From positions 1 through 64,000 of the forward strand of contig JAOASS010000006.1 in assembly GCA_030158485.1 (NCBI GenBank): 64,000 nucleotides of DNA. Reading direction: 5' to 3'. The DNA comes from Pseudobdellovibrionaceae bacterium (lineage in GTDB: Bacteria > Bdellovibrionota > Bdellovibrionia > Bdellovibrionales > Bdellovibrionaceae). The notes under the pieces are model-generated. The model did no database searches. It was not told the origin of the DNA and worked only from the letters and a program-made list of their open reading frames with translations. Position numbers and translations under genes: made by a program. Positions 60,719-64,000 of this stretch are shown in pieces. Each line of letters starts with the position of its first letter. Position 1 is the first letter of the stretch.

Positions 60719-61540
60719 TTACCCCCAGTCAATAAGCAAAGAGACATCAGCTACAGGAGCTGAATGTGTAAGTGCGCCCACGCTGATAAAGTCGACCCCC
60801 AATAAAGCAACTGAACGAACTCGTTCCAAGCTCATGTTGCCACTGGCTTCAGTCTCAATTTTTTCAGAAATCATTTTCATACAAGTTTTTAATTTTTCAT
60901 TGTCCATGTTATCCAAAAGCATTCGGTCTACTTTTAAATCAAGAGCTTCTTGAACTTCTTCAATTGTGCGACATTCAACTTCGATGGGAAGCTTGGTGTT
61001 AGCGCGAACTCTGATAACGGCATTATTGAGTCCACCCATGACAGAAATATGATTGTCTTTTATCAGAATCGCAGAGCTTAAGTTCATTCGATGATTATGA
61101 CCACCGCCGTGAACAACAGCCCGTTTTTCAAGATCTCTTAATCCAGGAGTTGTTTTTCGAGTGTCTAGAATTTTTGTCGAAGTCCCTTCAACTTGTTGAA
61201 CAAAGCGATGGGTGTAAGTTGCAATTCCAGAAAGATGTCCTAAAAAATTAAGTGCGACTCTTTCAGCTTTTAAAATTTGAATTAAATCACCTTCAAGTGT
61301 GCAAATGTTTTGGCCATTTAAAACTTTTTGTCCTTCTTCGAAAAGCCATTTAATTTTAATCGTGGGATCTAAAATTTGCATCGTTTGTTCAAATGGGCCA
61401 TTGCCAGATATGATTAAATCCTGTTTTGCTTTAAGTGAAGCGCGACCGATACGTGGTTTAAGTGCTAAACAGTCGGTCGTCAGATCACCTTGGGGCATAT
61501 CTTCTTGTAAAGCCGTTTGAATTAATTGAAGTAATGTCAT
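60719..61540 (-). CDS. nadC: Nicotinate-nucleotide pyrophosphorylase (quinolinate phosphoribosyltransferase)
   Basis: 273 residues. It makes nicotinate mononucleotide from quinolinate in NAD synthesis. Motifs: EDMPQGDLTTDCL, LNFLGHLSGIATYTHRFV, DTRKTTPGLRDLEK, VHGGGHNHRMNLSSAILIKDNH (in part) and IEVECRTIEE. Its ATG overlaps the stop of the upstream receiver gene by 4 bases, so expression is coupled. Confidence 0.93.
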   Translation of the reverse strand: MTLLQLIQTALQEDMPQGDLTTDCLALKPRIGRASLKAKQDLIISGNGPFEQTMQILDPTIKIKWLFEEGQKVLNGQNICTLEGDLIQILKAERVALNFLGHLSGIATYTHRFVQQVEGTSTKILDTRKTTPGLRDLEKRAVVHGGGHNHRMNLSSAILIKDNHISVMGGLNNAVIRVRANTKLPIEVECRTIEEVQEALDLKVDRMLLDNMDNEKLKTCMKMISEKIETEASGNMSLERVRSVALLGVDFISVGALTHSAPVADVSLLIDWG

Positions 61541-62460
61541 GGAGCTTGAATAGTCTTTTCGGATTCCTGAAGCAAGCGATTGATTTCATCTCTGATGAGG
61601 CGTTCCGCAATATCAGGCATGTGTTGAGCTAGCCACTTTTGAATTTCTTCACGCACCAAATGTTCCGATATACGAGGACCAGCTTCGGCCTCAGGATTTC
61701 GCGCTGACGGTACGCTTTGTTGTTGGCCCGTCGGTGCTTTTGATGGTGTTTGTTGTTGAGTAAGTGAAAATTCTGTAAAATCATCTTCTTTTGTTTTTGA
61801 GTCTGGAGTCTTTCGATTTTGAATTGGAAATGTCGGATTAAAAGAAGAGTTCTGGGAGGCTTGCGCAGTTGTTTGCGCTGATTTTGGGCTGATAGGTTGT
61901 TGGACCCATTCGTCAGAGTTTTCAAGTTCAGAGTCATCAATGACAAGGGCTTCGTTTTCATCTGTTGAAGTTGGTGTCGTTGGGTTAACTGAAAAAGGAA
62001 TTCCTGCCTTTGAATTGACTGGAGGCTTTTTGCTTTCTTCGAATGGTGGAAGAGTTGGAAACTGCACAAAAGAACTGACAGGATTATTTTGAGTTCTTGA
62101 AACGAGTTCTTGAACGATCTGCCTTAATGCCGAGGCATCAAAAGGTTTTTCAATTCTTCGGTCTGCTCCGCAAAGACGCGCTTTTTGTTCATCAATTTCC
62201 ATAAAACCTGACCACATCAAGACAACAGGTATTTGTGATGTTTCTTGGTCATTTTTTAAATCATGACAAACTTCATATCCACTTCGTTTAGCTAAAAGAA
62301 CATCGGCTAAAACAACATCAGGTCGAAAAGTTTTAGCAACCGATAAAACATCAAGACCGACAGTAACAGACTTAACGTCAACGCCGAAGTCCTGAAGACT
62401 CAGTTGAATGACTTTTTTAATTGTAGAGCTTTCATCTGCCAACAAGACGCGCAACGCCAT
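61537..62460 (-). CDS. Receiver-domain protein with disordered linker and polar-scaffold-like tail
   Basis: 307 residues. Receiver domain (residues 1-120): LLADESSTIKKVI, acceptor Asp in VVLADVLLAKRSG and Lys in RIEKPFD. A ~140-residue linker rich in Pro, Ser, Gln and Thr follows, then a C-terminal helix (EHLVREEIQKWLAQHMPDIA and ERLIRDEINRLLQES). The tail resembles the last helices of PopZ and the layout resembles RomR, both cell-pole proteins, so I infer a polarity function. Driven together with nadC, birA and thioredoxin. Confidence 0.75.
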   Translation of the reverse strand: MALRVLLADESSTIKKVIQLSLQDFGVDVKSVTVGLDVLSVAKTFRPDVVLADVLLAKRSGYEVCHDLKNDQETSQIPVVLMWSGFMEIDEQKARLCGADRRIEKPFDASALRQIVQELVSRTQNNPVSSFVQFPTLPPFEESKKPPVNSKAGIPFSVNPTTPTSTDENEALVIDDSELENSDEWVQQPISPKSAQTTAQASQNSSFNPTFPIQNRKTPDSKTKEDDFTEFSLTQQQTPSKAPTGQQQSVPSARNPEAEAGPRISEHLVREEIQKWLAQHMPDIAERLIRDEINRLLQESEKTIQAP

Positions 62461-62529
62461 GAGATCAGTTAAGTGGTATTTTTCGGGCCAGTCAACTGTA
62501 TAATCATAACTGCACGAGGGTAGAATTTT

Positions 62530-63609
62530 ATGAACCGAATTGACATCTATACAGCCAAAGTCTTTTTAGGTGCATTTTTAGGTGCACTTTTGGTGTTCGC
62601 AACATTATTTTTAGCTGTTGATGCTTTAAGCACTCTTGTTAAATACTCGGGCACTCCTTTGGCTTCAGTTGTGACTTACTATCTTTTTTATTTGCCCGAA
62701 GTCCTTTTAAAAATGATTCCAATGGCTTGTGTGATGGCGCTTGTTATCATGATGTCAGGGCTTAATAGAACAAGCGAAATGATTGCATTATTTGCCTCAG
62801 GTATGAGCCTTTTTAGAATTGCAGCTCCTTCTTTTATTTGTATCTTCGTGATCAGTATTGGCAGTTTTTTAGTCGGAGATCAGGTCTTGCCCCAACTGAT
62901 TAAAAGAAAAAACTTTGTTTACTATAATGAAATTGAAAAGAATCCTACAAAATTTCAGTTTGTGAGGACAGACCGAATTTGGTATCGGTCTCAAAATTCG
63001 ATATTTAATATTAAAACTCTTTCGACTGATGGTCACAAAGCCCAGGGTTTAACGATGTATTTCTTCAGTGATGACTGGCAACTTTTGCAAATGATGACGG
63101 CTCAAGATGTCGTTATTCAGGGCACCCAGTGGGAATTAAGTAAAGGAAGTGTGACTTTGTTTGATTCAGCTTCTAGTTTTCCGCTCGCCAGTGATTTTAA
63201 GAAAAAAACGATTTCAATGCAGGAAGAGTCCAAAGATTTACAAAGCACAGGGCAGACTTCCGATATGCTTTCTCAAGCCGAACTATCTCGATTTATAAGC
63301 AAAAATCGAGAAGCGGGTTTGGATACCACTCGCTATGAAATGGATTATCACGCTAAATTTAGTTTTGCGTGGGCTGGATTAGTGATGGCTTTACTGGGGC
63401 TTCCTTTTACGGCTCAAAGAGCTCGATCTGGTGGAGCCATGCTTGCGATGGGAATGTGTTTAGGGGTCGTCTTTTTGTTCTGGATTCTCTATAGTTCGGG
63501 ACAAGCTCTTGGAACTCATGGGGTTTTACCGCCCCTTGTCGCAGCTTGGACGCCCCATTTACTAATGATTTGTGGCTCTTTTTGGACGTTGAGAAGGCTA
63601 AGTCTTTAG
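62530..63609 (+). CDS. lptG: LPS export permease (LptF/LptG family)
   Basis: 359 residues. Three N-terminal and three C-terminal membrane segments around a periplasmic beta-jellyroll (about residues 115-265). LASVVTYYLFYLPEVLLKMIPM and the end GVVFLFWILYSSGQAL are typical. LptF and LptG with LptB2 pull lipopolysaccharide from the inner membrane. The partner permease is not in view. Divergent from the polar receiver gene. Confidence 0.85.
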   Translation: MNRIDIYTAKVFLGAFLGALLVFATLFLAVDALSTLVKYSGTPLASVVTYYLFYLPEVLLKMIPMACVMALVIMMSGLNRTSEMIALFASGMSLFRIAAPSFICIFVISIGSFLVGDQVLPQLIKRKNFVYYNEIEKNPTKFQFVRTDRIWYRSQNSIFNIKTLSTDGHKAQGLTMYFFSDDWQLLQMMTAQDVVIQGTQWELSKGSVTLFDSASSFPLASDFKKKTISMQEESKDLQSTGQTSDMLSQAELSRFISKNREAGLDTTRYEMDYHAKFSFAWAGLVMALLGLPFTAQRARSGGAMLAMGMCLGVVFLFWILYSSGQALGTHGVLPPLVAAWTPHLLMICGSFWTLRRLSL

Positions 63610-63635
63610 GATATAATCGAACCCGAGGTACTGTC

Positions 63636-64000
63636 ATGGCGCGTCTTAAAATTCTTACTTTTCCTGATCCACGATTGAAAGAAGTTTCTTTGCCTGTTGA
63701 AAAATTTGGCGCTGAAATGGAGCTCCTCGCAAACGATATGCTTGAAACAATGTATGACGCCCATGGTATTGGTCTAGCGGCTCCGCAAGTTGGACATCTT
63801 AAAAGGTTTTTAGTGATTGATACTCGTCCAAAAGATGATCAAGGCCGAAGATATAAATATGATGAAATGACAGATCTCGAACAACAAGTTCAACAACCTC
63901 TTTTCGTAGCGAATCCACGAATTGTAAAGGGCGAAGGAAAACAAAATTTCGATGAAGGTTGTCTTTCAGTACCTGGTTTTTATGAAACGGTTGAAAGATT
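63636..64000 (+). CDS. def: Peptide deformylase (3' end beyond window)
   Basis: The first 121 residues. The start FPDPRLKEVSLPVE, motif I GIGLAAPQVG and motif II EGCLSVPG are clear; the HExDH metal site lies beyond the window. CGAGGT precedes the ATG, 26 bases after lptG. It removes the formyl group from nascent proteins. Insert-like residues near DDQGRRYKYDEM lengthen the middle compared with short PDFs. Confidence 0.93.
   Translation, partial: MARLKILTFPDPRLKEVSLPVEKFGAEMELLANDMLETMYDAHGIGLAAPQVGHLKRFLVIDTRPKDDQGRRYKYDEMTDLEQQVQQPLFVANPRIVKGEGKQNFDEGCLSVPGFYETVER

Overview
This is a bacterial chromosome segment with a low-to-moderate GC content (judged by eye, not computed). It opens in the last ~350 bases of a 23S rRNA gene, followed by 5S rRNA. 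Dense gene packing, many 1-4 base stop/start overlaps, several secreted proteins, two sigma-54 activators, a receiver protein with a polar-scaffold-like tail, host-attachment-family proteins and a bacterial topoisomerase VI pair together suggest a delta-proteobacterium-like Gram-negative, most likely Bdellovibrionota. That placement is inference; the 23S/5S sequence would settle it.

Layout. 0-12 kb: rRNA end, envelope or secreted proteins of unknown role, cysK, an MFS carrier, a DUF883/holin-like membrane pair, lysC, a PQQ-type sugar dehydrogenase, an S4-like protein and a radical SAM/SPASM protein. 12-30 kb: a stress-type region built around a divergent NtrC-type response regulator and PAS histidine kinase. 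It holds baeRF/host-attachment-like proteins, an acetyl-CoA hydrolase/transferase family enzyme, a beta-CASP metallo-beta-lactamase, CBS, universal stress and BON proteins, VIT and DUF4010 membrane proteins and a P-type cation ATPase, with a block of secreted proteases in between. 30-37.7 kb: membrane proteins, a DODA-type dioxygenase, a TetR regulator, then an accessory patch (truncated recombinase, HigBA-like toxin-antitoxin, ArsR regulator with a serine hydrolase) ending near tRNA-Arg(TCT). 37.8-51 kb: a four-gene lipid/envelope operon, a second sigma-54 activator, serA, a glcD-like oxidase, grxD/bolA, an LTA-synthase-like sulfatase and a cNMP-binding protein. 51-64 kb: a protein-glutaminase-like enzyme, HNH nuclease, topoisomerase VI B and A, aconitase, and a polar-receiver/nadC/birA/thioredoxin operon facing lptG and def.

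Main discovery. A 19-base dyad (TTGAGTC-N5-GTCTCAA type) lies between the NtrC regulator and the kinase and recurs upstream of GG-N10-GC (-24/-12) sigma-54 promoters at a nearly fixed distance (36, 37 and about 41 bases). This defines a probable local regulon covering both baeRF-like genes, the CoA-transferase gene, the BON gene, a secreted-protein operon and, less certainly, the CBS/Usp and DUF883 genes. One further near-consensus sigma-54 promoter (24584-24599) precedes no protein gene. It precedes an ~800-base, apparently non-coding and highly structured unit that ends in a strong intrinsic terminator. Near its 3' end is a 33-base hairpin with the architecture of group II intron domain V, including an AGC triad facing GUU. 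I propose a sigma-54-controlled large RNA that may be a domesticated group II intron derivative.
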